Shown here: positions 1 through 12,200 of the stretch, piece by piece | How positions within the stretch are numbered: position 1 is the first letter of the stretch | Layout of the letters: every line of letters starts with the position of its first letter | Assembly: GCA_022376515.1 (NCBI GenBank) | Contig: WTXI01000147.1 | Span: forward strand, 1-64,000 | DNA: 64,000 bases | From: Lactifluus volemus | Lineage: Eukaryota; Basidiomycota; Agaricomycetes; Russulales; Russulaceae | Direction of reading: 5' to 3' | Program-made: the position numbers and the translations under genes | The notes under the pieces: generated by a model | What the model saw: the letters and a program-made list of their open reading frames with translations, nothing else | What the model was told of the DNA's origin: nothing | Database searches by the model: none

Positions 1-1534
1 AGCTGGGGGTTGGACAAAAGAGTCTTCCGTTCCATCTGTCAGCCAAGGTGCGCTGCCATAGTTTCCAATCTGAAACACCTCTCTGATCGTTCTGTTGCAG
101 AAAACGAAGGAGTGCGACGCAGTATTTGCGACATGACACTTTTGATATTTCATCTCTTTCTCTCTAGTTTCAGTCATGACGGCGTCGACATCCTGATGGC
201 CCAAAAGATCGTCGACTGGAACCTGAAGCGCTATCCTGAAGGTAACGTAGACGCGTTCCATTACCGATTAAAGTTTGTTTATCCGACCGACCTAGGCGTG
301 TTCTTCTTGATCGCCCAGGGGCGACTCAGCTTGTGCGTAGCCAGCCCGCCCGCGCTATTGCCTTTATCAAAAGGCAATGAGTGTACAGACCCAATATCGC
401 AATTTACATCACATCTCGTTCTGGGAGATGGCCTCGTCGGCATCTCGCGCTGTGGCAAGTCGAAGACTCACTCAAGTGCTGGCGCAGTCTTCACAAAGAG
501 TCTACAGTATGTTCCCCCCTTTTTTAAAAACCGTGAGATTCGTGTTGACGTTGTATAGTGGTCAAAGGCAGTTTATGCTATGGCGTCGCCGCTCTTCTCA
601 TTCAATTGGGTACTGAAGCGGGCAAGGCAGAGGGACTGCAACTCATGAAAGAAATTCCCAAACTCCGCCAGCGTATCGCTGGAAAATCGATTCCACTCGA
701 AAAGTTCGTCGCGCGCAAGGCGCGCAGGTGCGAGTCCCAAGGCGGACGGTTACTTCTCTCAGGCCTAGAGCTCGCCTACGTCTTTCACGCCGTCGCACGC
801 GCGCCCCGTTCCGTGATTGCTGCGCGGATGCTCCCGCTCGTAGACTCCGCCCTCGCTTCGCTGAAACGGCACGAGGACGCCCGCAGACGTACGGGAATGG
901 GACTGGGTTTTGGGACGATTGGTGTTTGGCACGGCATTTGGAAGGCGCCTGTTTGCGCTACATTGCGTATCCCGTACGTGGCAACGTAAACATCCCCTTG
1001 CTAACGACACTCATTTTATGGAATGGGTAGGATCCCGACGCTCTCCTGGACCCGGACGAGGTCGTGCCGATCCCACAGGAGGAAGCTGCACACCGATCTG
1101 GCGCTGCCTTCCGCGCGGTATTTGAAAATGGGCCGAATATCGAACTCGAACACCACATCGTCTATCACTCACGTAAGGATGATCCATGTCTACATGTATC
1201 CCCCACACAGACACGTAACCACTTTTTTTATCTTAAAGATTATGAGTATGGACGTCTGCTCGCGTGTATGGGTGACAAGGAGGGTGCTCGCGCTCAGTTT
1301 GATCTCGTGCTATCGGTAAACCTCTCGAGGTCAATGCAGCAGGCCGGAAGGTAGCGTCCGTTTGCCGTACTGAAATCACAAATTTACTGATAGCCTCCTC
1401 ACCGTCACAGGGCAAGTATAGCTTGGAGGCACGTTATCGCTATCTGTTACCAATGCTCTCTTGCTTACCATTTGCATTAGAATGACCTGCATATGCGCAC
1501 CAATGCTGCGCTCGAGTCGCTAGAACGTGGATAA
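1..1534 (+). CDS. IML2/TTC39-like TPR outer-membrane-type protein (5' partial, with apparent frameshifts)
   Basis: The C-terminal part of a DUF3808 (IML2/TTC39) family protein. The family is linked to mitochondrial outer membrane and inclusion-body clearance in yeast. Recognisable segments in order are HDGVDILMAQKIVDWNLKRY (about 175-235), a YQKAMSVQTQYRNLHHISFWEM stretch (about 364-430), LALWQVEDSLKCWRSLHKES, KGSLCYGVAALLIQLG, FWDDWCLARHLEGACLRYIAYP, YEYGRLLACMGDKEGARAQF and the terminal KYSLE/NDLHMRTNAALESLERG, ending at TAA 1532-1534. Introns fit at 974-1030, 1173-1238 and 1429-1480. The last is GC-AG (GAG|GCACGT) and is the only choice that joins KYSLE to NDLHMRTNAAL in frame. Reading the conserved protein needs frame changes near 336, 364, 442, 579, 881 and 1315, nearly all fixable by lengthening a short homopolymer. 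Either these are assembly errors or the gene is recently dead. The start lies upstream of the window. Confidence 0.68.
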
Positions 1535-2084
1535 ACAACTTTAGAAGCCTCCCTGGCGCCAGATGACTCGCTGTTTTCTCGCTTTCGACATACCCATTCA
1601 CGTTTTTCTTGGAAAGGGATATAAACTGGCACATGTAACTGCTTCTTTGTATTCCTGTGATTGACACATTAATTTTAGGGGGGATCTGAACGGATAAGTT
1701 ATAGTAGGCAGCTTTGTTGATGACAGATATACATAACCATGTTTTACTTTTCTAAATCCGAAAAGAGGTACCATCAGACATTACCGACGGGAGAGACGAA
1801 GAAATCCGTGGGAGCTAAGTAACAGGTCAGGTCAAATCAGAAAAAAGAAAGAGATTTTCGATCGATGAGATGCCAAAGCTGTGCAAGGCACGCGTCATTG
1901 TTATTCCGATTCAGGTGTTAATGATAGTTGTGATACACTGATGCTTTGCAAGGGGATCTTTGATGGGGGTGCAAGTGGAAAGGACCCTGTGGCGTAAACC
2001 AAAAGCCAAGAAGTGATTGATTAAAACAGAATCACGTGTTAGTATGGCTCTTGGTCTAGTGGTCTCTGGGTCTGTTGGTCTGTC
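1535..2084. other. Intergenic stretch
   Basis: Between the IML2-like stop and the RRM gene. No convincing coding sequence, repeat or RNA gene is seen. It presumably holds the terminator of the first gene and the promoter of the second. Confidence 0.5.
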
Positions 2085-3912
2085 ATGCTACGTCGCTTAC
2101 ACAATCTCACCTTGTCAAACAAGTTCTTTATTAGAACGTATTCATCTACAACATATGACACTCTTAAAGTGGAAAAGTCAGACAACCATGACGAGGAGAC
2201 GACCACCACATGTACACGTACACGCACTCTACGCCCTCTCATAATCCCACCAACCTTCTCACCTAACCTTTTCCCCGTCACGCCCCCCACAACAACGTCA
2301 ACAGAGCCACCACCACCACCAGACGAGACTGATTTTGCACCGACCATCATCGCGATCGCCCACTTACCGCCAAACACCCTCAAATCCGACATCCGCCCCA
2401 TCTTTCAACAGTTTGGTCAAGTGACTCGGATATGGGTGCACACGGACGGCAGCGGCGCCGGTACCGGAACGCGAGCGGACGTCATGTTTGCGGATGTGCA
2501 TGGCGTCAAACGTACGTTACATGCGTACGCTGAACGACCGATACGTGTGCGTGGAAAGGAGATTATCGTCTTTCGGAAACGTAGCCGCACTCGCTTAGAA
2601 GAAGAAGATGGTGGTGGTGCAGCAGCGGAACGGCGTGGCGATGATGCTCGCCAGACCATCTTTGTCTCGGGTTCCCACAAGATTCTGCTACACGAGAGGA
2701 ATTGTGCGAGGCATTGGCGCCGTTTGGCAAACACGAAGCATTCGTCATGCGTATATGTCTTCTCTCTTTCTCTCCCAACCCCCCCCCTCCCCCGGGCGTA
2801 AGCTAAATCGAAACTAACTCTCTTTTGCAGGCCCCGGCTCAAAATATGCATATTTTATGTATTCGAGCGATAATCGTGTCCAACACATATTAAGTGTTCA
2901 CAGACGCGTACCCATCACCGTCCGAGGTCGAATCTTACGCCTCGAGAGAGCTGCGAATCGTCCGTATAGCTTGCGTAAAGAGCTCTTGGAAGGAGACGCT
3001 CCAGAACTCGGGAAACCCCTCGATCCCACGACGTCCAGCGCGATCGTTGAAGAACTCAAGCGGACCGTCCCCGGTTGGAAAGGTTTATATGAACCGTCTC
3101 GTGTACTCTGGATCGGCAGGCTGCCTAACAACATCTCTCACATCGCTCTCACCAACTTTTGGAGCCGACTAGGCTGCGTCGTTGAAGTGCGTCCATGTAC
3201 GTACAAAAATGTCCCCCTTCTCCTTTTAATTTTTTTTTGGGTAACACCCCTTTCTTTTTCTAGCTAAGAGCGGGTTTGCGTATGTTGAGTTTGCAAGTAC
3301 GGAAGGAGCGCTACGGGCTGCACGACAGGGTGCACCGCACGGCTTCCGTTACACGGATCGCTTGCTCAACGTTGATTTCGCGCCTTGGGTATTTTTCATC
3401 GGTCCTGAATACCGCGTCGTGCATATATCTGGGTGGCCAGCGTCCCATACCCGACCTGCACTCCTCCAATGGGCATACGACGTCCCTAACATTGACACCT
3501 TGGCAGTCCGTGCGTTTCTCCCTCTTCTCTTCTTCTAAAAAAAAATTATTATTTATTTATTTTTAATACTGTAGTGCCACCATTTCGTGGGGAACGGCGC
3601 TCAGATTCCCGTTGTGCCTTCTTGCAATTGCCGTCCATAGATGAGGCGCGTGCGGCGCTCCGCAAGTTGGACGGGCGCATGGGACCAGGTGGCGAGATGT
3701 TACAGGTTACGTTATCGCGCCTCCCAGCGCTGCCCCTTGCGCAGCTGTGGCGGTCTATGGATGTGGAAGAGGAAGAAGAAGAAGTGTGGGCGGGGCCCCT
3801 CGGGTTCGCCACTGGCGACGAGGTGGGGGATGTTGCTGGTTTGGACAAGAGACTACAAATCGGTACGCGTGGTGGGAGACGACGGCCTCGGAAGGAGGAG
3901 GACGACCAATAA
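2085..3912 (+). CDS. Multi-RRM RNA-binding protein, probably mitochondrial
   Basis: Starts at ATG 2085 with an Arg-rich, acid-free N-terminus (MLRRLHNLTLSNKFFIRTYS) that looks like a mitochondrial presequence. Then come a Pro/Thr-rich linker and several RRM-like domains. RRM1 has PTIIAIAHLPPNTLKSDI. RRM2 starts QTIFVSG and continues DSATREELCEALAPFGK, with RNP1-like KYAYFMY. A further RRM has RVLWIGRLPNNISHIALTNF and RNP1 SGFAYVEF. The last has CAFLQLPSIDEARAALRKLDG. Introns fit at 2751-2830, 3197-3263 and 3510-3574. One frame break at about 2672 (GGGTTCCC, where GGGTTTCCC would restore the frame) separates RRM1 from RRM2. It has the same character as those in the upstream gene. The C-terminus is acidic (EEEEEEVW) and then basic. 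A role in mitochondrial RNA metabolism is inferred from the presequence and RRMs only. Confidence 0.66.
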
Positions 3913-5793
3913 CGGGAGTTGTGGATTACTTACTCGTCATGGGGGAGGATCATGAATTTGAGGACGCGTTCTTGCTGTCTACAGTGCAGGGTGCATCAGA
4001 GTCTCGATGATTCGTCGCGGACGCATGTTGGGCCCACGATGACGGGGGGTGGGAGAAAGGTTGGGGTGGTGAGGTGAGTCAGCGTTGTCAGCCAGCGTTT
4101 GGGCCTGTAACTCGCAGGAGGTTTTCTCAAGCCTTTTTTTTTTCCCGGACGAACTGGTGTTGAAGCACAACGAAAAAGTAAGTCGTGGAAATATGTTATC
4201 GTCACCCTTTTTTTTTCTCAGTTGTTGTCAAGTCTACGGTTCAAAATGTCGGTTTTTGCCCTGCCAAGGGAATAATCATACGTTGGCAAAGTACAGTTTT
4301 ACGGTCAATTTAAAACGAGTTCCGTCCGTCCGTCATATTACGGCGGGGGTGATAGTCACATTCATTCCCAACAATGAGCAGCTTAAATCCCTCACCAACA
4401 CCCTGGAAGCTTGGAGGTAAGATTTAGTAAGAGCGTGCTGTCGGTAAAAACCTTGGAAACTTGGAAAAACTCAGTTCTACGCTTATTTGCTCCAACAGTT
4501 TCCGAGGTCGCTGAGGTGGTTACTCGGGATCCAAGGATCACCTCGCCAATGGTGGGAGTTGGTTATGTTGGAGAGATCATAGGTCCGAACTGGGGATTAA
4601 TGGAGGGGCAAAGTCATTAAATTACTGTCAGCAACATCGTCATGTCCGAGAGTCGGTAAAACGGGGGTTTGTCCTGAGGATCACCTCGCCAATGGGGGGG
4701 GTGGGAGAGTTGGGCATCTAGTTGGTGGAGGGCAAAGTCATTAAATTACAGTCAGCAACATCATCATGTCCGACAGTCGGTAAAACGGGGTTTGTCCTGA
4801 TCGTCCAAACCTAGGCTTTGCCGCCCCCCCCCCTCGTCCTTCCGGCGCCGACTTGAAGCTTCAAGTTCATCTTCACTTCACCGGTTTCAGGGATCACCGT
4901 TCTGATCTTCGTTTGAACGATAGTTAGTATCCCGTGTCGCCGTAATAAACTTCCTTTGTTGTGTGTCTGTATGTGTGCATAATAAGGTAGTAGTTTGCCG
5001 ACGCAACGGCGTAAAGGTAGTTTTTTTTTTTTCTCATCGGTCACCCAACTCAAACTCGAAGGAGTAGAGGGCGATGAAACCTAGGATCGAAGATCCCCTT
5101 CAAAAGAGCACATGGCGGCGGCGGCGGTGGTGGGGTAGGAGGAGGAAGAGGGGGCAAGAAATACAGAAAAAAAGGTGGGGGCGGCCAAGATCGAGTAGGA
5201 GTTCCAAATATTTGCTAGCAGTTCGAATTTTTTTTGCCAAGGGTGCTATACAAGTGACAAGTGACATTTTTTTCTTTTCTTTTTGGGTTCGTCGACATAA
5301 CATTAACCATCCAAAGTTAAAATTGAAAAAGAGGGTTGCACGACAATGCCCGCAGTTCGTCAGCTGGTCTTTTGATCCTTTAGAAGCCTAGACCGAGATT
5401 TTTCACACGAGGATTTCCAGTCCCAGCTGGATTTCTAGAGTTGTTGGGTACTTAGTGGAGATATCAAGATTAAAATGATGACCAAGAAGCGATGAATTTG
5501 ACCATCGATCGGTTACTGGATAATTGACCGGAAGGGTTCTCTGCTATCAGACTCCGACAACGTGGCGCTTATCAATTGGTTAACTTACACGTAAACAAGT
5601 TGAACATTTGTACGTAAAACCCAAGTACTTGTCTTGTCTGAAATTGATTTACTGTATTTCAAAGCACAGCTGCGCAGTTATTTGTCCATCTCCAATATCC
5701 GTGAGCAATATCGAAGAACCATAAGATTACGACTTGGATGTACACATACACACACACATTACCAGAACAGAATATCAAAAGCCACTTCGTAGG
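3913..5793. other. Long non-coding stretch with a tandem duplication
   Basis: 1.9 kb with only short, low-quality open frames in all six frames, T-runs and no family motif that I recognise. A partial tandem duplication lies at 4535-4800. Near 5740 there is a short CA-rich run. I see no RNA gene. Confidence 0.5.
4535..4800. repeat. Imperfect tandem duplication, about 120-143 bp unit
   Basis: The block starting GGATCACCTCGCCAATGG and ending TCGGTAAAACGGGGTTTGTCC occurs at 4535-4674 and again at 4678-4798. The two are separated by 3 bp and the second copy is slightly shorter. Shared internal landmarks are GGGCAAAGTCATTAAATTAC and GTCAGCAACATC. Confidence 0.8.
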
Positions 5794-6611
5794 TCATCGC
5801 CTAGCTGCAAAGTAATCCTTGAGCTTCCGCGCGAGACGCTTGGCCGCTACCTCAAGGCTCTCGTCCTTCGCCCGTTCGACCTCGACGACTGTCCTGCGTG
5901 AGGGACCAACGACACCAACGCGCCTTGAGGCAAATGTGACGCTGTATGCGGTGAGGTCGATGCGCGCAGGGGCAAGTTGGGCGCGGAGAAGGTCTTCAAG
6001 ACGTGCGCGAGGCTGCATAAGGTCAAACAGGTCACGGAAAGCCTCAGGCTGGCCGAGGTGTAGCTCTGTCTCGTCCGCCCAGACGTCATCGTGGACCTTG
6101 AGCGCGATGAAGAGATCTAATACGGTCGTCTCACGGCTGCGATTGAGAGGAGTACACGCATCGGAAGACAGATTTTGTGTTAGAGGAAAGGGATCGGAGG
6201 TATAGGGAGGCCGGATGAGAGAGGCGTATGATGGGAGGTAGGTCGAACGAAGTACTTGCATGCAGGCTAGATACATCATCAGCCTTTGCAAGATAACGGA
6301 CGAAAGCAGGTCAATTCACCTATATAGAACGCGCGATTAACGAGTCTTAGAGACATGGTAAGCCAATGGAGGGTCTTCCTCTGCCTCTCCAGTTTGTTAT
6401 AGCTCTTGTCGGGTGCCTGTGGAAAGGACCGATGGACGATATGTAAGAGTAGATGGGAAGGCAAGTCAGATATGGTGGCCAAAGGTATAGATGAAGCTGA
6501 AAACGGGGGTGGATGAAGAGGTTGAGGAAATGGAGAGAAATTGGGTCTCGCATTGGGACGAGAGTAGGGTGGTGGTGGTGGGAGGAACATCTTCTCGTCG
6601 ACGACGACCAT
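5794..6611 (-). CDS. F-box-like protein (two exons)
   Basis: Minus-strand gene starting MVVVDEKMFLPPPPPYSRP at 6611 and ending at TGA 5796-5794. Residues of the form ATISDLPSHLLLHIVHRSF followed by LRLVNRAFYI look like a degenerate F-box. The second exon begins LMMYLACMQVLRSTYLPSYA and ends in a basic tail KRLARKLKDYFAARR. I infer substrate recognition in an SCF-like complex from the F-box-like segment only. Intron about 6289-6322 has clean GT and AG sites, but the exon phases disagree by one base at the junction. One extra G in the GG after the acceptor would restore the frame, as in the nearby genes. A separate downstream gene is unlikely because the second exon lacks a good start context. 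Confidence 0.5.
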
Positions 6612-6823
6612 GGCCGAAACCGCGGGATGAGAGAGGTGAATAACCCAAAAAGGGAAAAAGTTGCAGAGGCTGTGTATTCGGGGTCTCATTGTTGAGGATC
6701 GGACCCCGAAAGTGAAGAGAAGGGAGGTCAACAAGAGCCTTGAGTGAAAGGCCCAAACCCCGGCCACGGCCAACGAGCAACAATTCGCTTTTATTTCTTT
6801 ATTATTTCCCTCCATCTTACCAC

Positions 6824-8702
6824 ATGGGCCCTCCAAGGAGTCACAGGCGTGCCCAAAAGGCTGTTTTACCTTGTATGTTGGATTTCCTTTCAGCGCAAGT
6901 TTGGTCATGGTTACTGATGGAGTCAACGTGCTTTCAGTGCGCTCACGCACCACTCGCTCTAGCAAGGGCAAGGCGAGTCAATCGTTCTCCCTTTTTCTCC
7001 ATTTTCCTAATATCTTTTTTTCTCTACTCACCCCCTCCTCACCCTCTCACGTGCTTTCCCTTTCATCTATCTTTTTTTCATCATTCAATAGCTCCTCTCC
7101 GACCCAGAAGCAAACACACAACAGCTCACGGAACAACTCCGTCACCTCGGCCTATACGCGGCTGACACAACCGGCGACGGAAATTGCCTTTTCCGTGCTC
7201 TCTCTGACCAGCTGTACGGCACCGAATCTCGCCATCTTCAATTGAGAAAGGACATTTGCGATTGGATCAAGTCACATAGTATCCGCTATGCTCCCTTTGT
7301 CGACGATGAACGTGGTTTGGATGTTCACCTCTCTCTCATGCGTCAGCCCGGTACGGATCCTATTATTACCTTCCTAGGCGCCCACTCACGTATTCTTTAT
7401 ACCCTTCAAGCCACCTACGGTGGCCATCTCGAACTCTCCGCGTTTGCACACATGAAGAAATGCAACGTCAAGGTCATCCAACCTGGTCTCGTCTATCTCA
7501 TCGAGTGGGCTGCCGGGTGGGATCCTGCTGCTGCCGCCACCGTAATCGACACGGCCGCGTCATCGTCCTCATCATTAGCCACCACCCTCATCGAGCGAGA
7601 ACCTGTCATGAACGACCGGTCTAGGCGTGCAGCGCGGCGGGAAAGCAAGCGGGCAGAGAGGGAGAAGACACGCGCAGAAAAGTCTGCGGTGTATATGGAT
7701 GACGACGATGACAAGGATATGGAGACCCCAACGGTTTATGTGGCGTGAGCTTCTCCCGTCCTCCCCCTATACATAAAATTAACATGTTGCGTTGAAAGCT
7801 ATCACGATTGGGAACACTTTTCCTCAATTCGCAACCTCCGAGGGCCGCACTCTGGCCTACCCAATGTTTCCGAACTCCCACCAGAGGCCTCCTCCCAAGA
7901 TCTTCCCTCGGCTCCCAAACCGTCTTCTAAACCGATGAGCAAGGCCCGTACGCGAGCCGCCTCTGTTTCAACTGCCAAGCTCACTCCCGTACCCGTCTCG
8001 GCACCGAAGCCTCTTTCGCGTCCGCGGCGGAGTTCTCGAGTACTTCGGCACTCTTCTTCCACCACGGCCATCCCCGTCCTGGCGCTTCCCACACCCGCGG
8101 ATATCCCTCTCCCGAGCTCGAGGTCCGTGTCACCTCCTGCACCGCCATCACTACCGCCCGGGCTATTCGCGCGGGAGCGCGAGCATCGCTCTCCAAAGCG
8201 CTCATTCGATGAGTCATCCGGGTCGTCCGAAGTATCGGCTACGAGTACGAGCGCTGCAAAGCGCACGCGTCGCGGGACGGTGCGCGGGCTCGTAGCTGCC
8301 CCGCAAGACGACGTAGATGCTGATATGGATGCTGATGTAGACGTCGATGGCGATGGCGATAACGGTGACGGTGACGGCGACGCGGACGACGCGGATACGC
8401 CGGCGCTGTCCGAGACGGGATCTTTGAGTCCCATCTCGTCTCCATCACCTTCGCCGTCACCACCCCCGGGTTCAGCCGCGGTTCCACGCCGTTTGACGAA
8501 GAGAGAACGTAAGGAAGCGGGTCTACCTCGGCTCCGCAGCAGCGCAGGGAAGATCGTGATCCCCGGTGGGCGATACCGTGCTGACGCAGTAGCAGCCGCC
8601 AGCATCAAAGGCGCAGGCTCCCATGCGGACGAGCAGGCCGAATGGACGCGGAACGGGGCAGGGCGGGTGGACGTGCGCGGGTTTCGCGAATTGCGAATCT
8701 AG
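6824..8702 (+). CDS. OTU-family cysteine protease (OTUD3-like deubiquitinase)
   Basis: Five exons: 6824-6872, 6938-6972, 7092-7350, 7411-7744 and 7799-8702, all in phase with no frame break. The second intron is GC-AG (AAG|GCGAGT...AATAG). The N-terminus is basic (MGPPRSHRRAQKA). The catalytic Asp/Cys segment is TTGDGNCLFRALSDQLYG and is followed by FVDDERG, TYGGHLELSAFAHM and the histidine motif YHDWEHFSSIRNL, split by the last intron. This is the complete OTU core of fungal OTUD3-like proteins, which cleave ubiquitin isopeptide bonds in cytosol or nucleus. The tail is Ser/Pro-rich with an Asp-repeat acidic block (about 8310-8395) and a conserved-looking end KIVIPGGRYRAD...GRVDVRGFRELRI. A charged insert (SKRAEREKTRAEKSAVYMDDDDDKD) sits between the Cys and His parts. 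The 60-nt intron at 7351 is stop-free and in frame, so retention would add 20 residues inside the OTU fold. Confidence 0.85.
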
Positions 8703-9220
8703 CGAGCGCGTTGAATCACAATTCTCTCGGCCTCTTCCCAGCTTTGGTTTACGTTTCATTTTGCCTGCATACAAAGCAAACCCACAACGCATTTTCGTCC
8801 CCCACCATTTTCGATACCCCTCTCTTTCAGCATCAATCACCACACACCACCACCTCTACGCAATGCACGTTCCTCTCTCATCACGAACGGACACGACAAT
8901 ACGACACAGACTTAAACCCTTTGTGTACATCATTGATGTGTTGTTTTTTTTCCTCACTTTTTTTTCGTCCTCTCTTTCACTTTCTGTGTAGCACAGATAG
9001 AGAGCACTTCGCACATTACTTCCAAGAGTCCAACCAACCAACAAGCCGGCATCTGATGGCAGAACCCTAGCAGTATTTATTTATAGGCGCACCTTGTGTA
9101 TAATCTACAATTGACTTATATAACTGATGAAAACAGGTCAAAGTGCCAGAGCTGTGCCCCCAGTGCCCACAAGTACATAGGCACATCTATTTGCATTAGC
9201 AATCTCTTCCTGTAACCACT
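8703..9220. other. Intergenic stretch
   Basis: Non-coding interval between the OTU gene and the NLR-like gene. It is pyrimidine-rich with T-runs around 8940-8970 and A/T-rich after 9070. No motif is recognised. It is the likely promoter of the downstream gene. Confidence 0.45.
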
Positions 9221-12200
9221 ATGACCTCGTCCAAGTTCCTTGATATTTTTCGCAGATCTACTGTTCGTACTTCAACTCGAGGAAAAACGTCGCGAGGTGA
9301 ACTTGGAAATGGTTCCGAGATCGATCTTATTGACAAATTTAGCAGATCAATTCCAATCTACAAAGCCAGCGGGAGTGTTGGACCTATCGATCGTCATGCT
9401 TAGCGAAGCCGCCACCATCGCCTCGAGCTTACCTTACATGTCGCAGGTCGCGAGCATCTTTCTGCTGATCGTCAAGATTAAAGGCGTTCGTTTTTTTTTC
9501 TTCTTTCTTATTTAGATCGACTGATTTATTGCTCTTATTAGGAAGTCGATCTCTATCGCGAGACTTGGGTAGAAGTGATGTATAACGTCACCAAGGTCGT
9601 CACTCTTGTCAAACAGTTCAGTTCATTGTGTCAGCGGTATGGGCTGTACGATGAAGAAAATTTGCACAAGGATTTTGTTTTCATCTTGAAAGAAGTCGAG
9701 AGGTAAAAGTTACGCATCGCGTTTGTTCTTTAAAACAGGTTTGTTTACACATTTCGCGACAGCGAGTTTGAAAGACTTGCTCAACTCCTGTCTCAATGCC
9801 GAGGAAAGACAAAGTTTGAGCAATTCAAAAAGGGTCTTTCGCGCAGCAACATGACCAAAGAGATACAGAAATGTGATCGTCAGATGACTAGGATATTTGA
9901 TCGATTCACGGCGAGCTTTTTGTCCCTGTTTGTTGATAGCACGAGCTGAAGGTTCAGTATTCGAACGTCGTTAGGCTGCCATGCTGGTGGACATCCGGTT
10001 TCAACAGCTCTTTGCGGAAAGAGCACAGTCCACGCCAATCCCTACATCCGTGCATCAGATGCCGATCTCGTCTAGCCCAGTACTGTTCGTGATTTTGCTT
10101 CTCTCTCTCGTTACTTGCTTTTCTGACATCACACAATGTCGTAGGTCATTTTCCCGGCCCGTCAGACCACAGATTTTTTTTGGACGTGACGCTGAGTTGA
10201 AGACGATAGTAGATCTAATCCTTTTTTCATCCGCCTCTTCTCCTCCTGCACGCATCGCAATATTGGGCCCTGCAGGTGTGGGCAAGACCTCCCTCGCACA
10301 TGCCGTACTTACACATGACCGAATCGTATCCCGTTTCGGCGGTAGCGACTCGCGTTATCTCATCCCTTGCGAGTCGCTCAAGTCCCGAGAATCGCTCCTC
10401 GTCGCGCTGGCCAATTCGCTCTCCCTGCTCCGACCACCTGAAATGATGTCCTCCGATGACCACTGCTCTGCCAGTGTGTTGGGTCTCGAGTCCCACGTCG
10501 TTTCTGCCTTGTCTTCAAAGACGTGCATCCTATGCCTGGATAACTTTGAGTCACCCTGGGACCAACCCGAGGCAGGAAGGAGAAGAGCCGTCGAGCATCT
10601 GCTTGCGGAGATAACGGCAATCCCCTCCGTTACCGTACTCATCACGATGCGGGGCGGAGAGAGACCAAAGGGAACCGCGTGGACGTTGCCCATGTTTCCA
10701 CCCCTTACAAACTTTGGGTACGATGCCGCCAGGCGGACCTGGGAAAGCCTTGCTGGCTCGCATGACGAATGGGCGGAGAAACTCATACATGCCGTTGATC
10801 GACTACCCCTCGCCGTCACCCTTCTGGCAAGTCTCGCGGAAGTTTCTGGCGCAGAGACGCTCTGGGAACGCTGGCAGAGGGAGAACATCACATCTGTGGA
10901 AAAGGAAAAGGGAGACAAGTTGTCAAGTTTGGAATTCTCCATCGCCCTTTCCCTAGACAGCGCCCGCATGGTCGCGGACCCATCCTCCCGGCGACTTTTG
11001 GGTATCCTCGGTCTCTTGCCAGACGGGATGCCCGTATCTCCCTCATCCGATTTTCAACGTCTGTTCCACGACATCCTTGATATCTCACGCAGCCTCGACA
11101 CACTCTTAAAGTGCAGCCTGGCCATTCGCACCGCGGACAAGCGGGTGCAGGTCAACTCGCTGGTGAGGCTTTATTGCGAGAAACACACACTCATCGCCCC
11201 CGAGGACAGAGAGGCGCTTAGGGACTATTACGTGACTCTCGCCTCTCATGGATACGACAGCCTCGACCACGATTTGTTCCAAGGGATGACGATGGAAATG
11301 AACAACATGGAATCTGTGCTGCAGATGTCTCTTACCTGGACCCCTCTGACGGCGATGACTCCAGTCATCGAGGCCATCATCGCCTTCACTCAATTCTGCT
11401 CTTACGTTGGGAACTTTTCGGACGTCACCATCAAACGTGCTATTCAAGTGCAGGGCCTCTCAGATGAGACCCAGGGCGATTGCTTAACGTCCCTCGGGTC
11501 CGTCTACTTTGACGGTAACAAGGTGGATCTTGCGCAAAAGTGTTTCGAAAATGCTCTTCAGCTGCATCAGAACGCCGAGGACGTGATTGGCCAGGCCAAT
11601 GATCATTGCCATCTCGGAGACGTGTTCTACAGATGTGATAAAGTCGAGGAAGCAAAGACGCATTATCAAAGGGCATATGACTTTAATGTGCATGCTCAAA
11701 GCGCGTGCGGTCAAGCCAATGCTTTGACACATCTCGGAGACACATATAGGACGCTTGGCGACTTGGAGGAGTCACGCTCGCATTATCAGAGGAGCTTGGC
11801 GCTTCATAAAGAGAACGGCGATCGACTGGGTCAAGCCAATAGCCTGAAAGGCCTTGGTTATGTCTATCTTCGGATGGATGATATGAAACTTGCCAAGGAT
11901 TGCTTCGAACGAGCCTTGGACCTTCACAAGATCGTGAACGATCTTGTCGGTCAAGCCAATGATATATCCAGCCTCGCAGATGTCCATCGGAGATTGGACA
12001 ACCTGGCCGCAGCTGAAGAAGCATACCATGAAGCTTTACGCCTTCACAATCGGGCCAAAGATGATCTTGGAAGAGGTAATGCCCTTAGCCACCTTGGAGA
12101 CCTTTATAGAAAACGGGACAAACTTCAAGAAGCAAAAGAATACTATTTGGATGCTCTACGATGCCATGAAAAGGCATCTGACAAGCTGGGCCAAGCTAAT

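Noticed and set aside
4085..4420. Plus-strand open frame of 111 codons after the RRM gene
   Set aside because: Low-complexity T-rich translation with no motif, no splice partner and no conservation that I can recall.
7802..8608. Long minus-strand open frame (268 codons) opposite the OTU gene
   Set aside because: Shadow of the GC-rich, Ser/Asp-rich exon 5 of the OTU gene; its Ser/Ala-rich translation has no domain.
10355..10969. Minus-strand frame of 204 codons opposite the NLR NTPase
   Set aside because: Shadow of a strong coding frame that carries Walker motifs.
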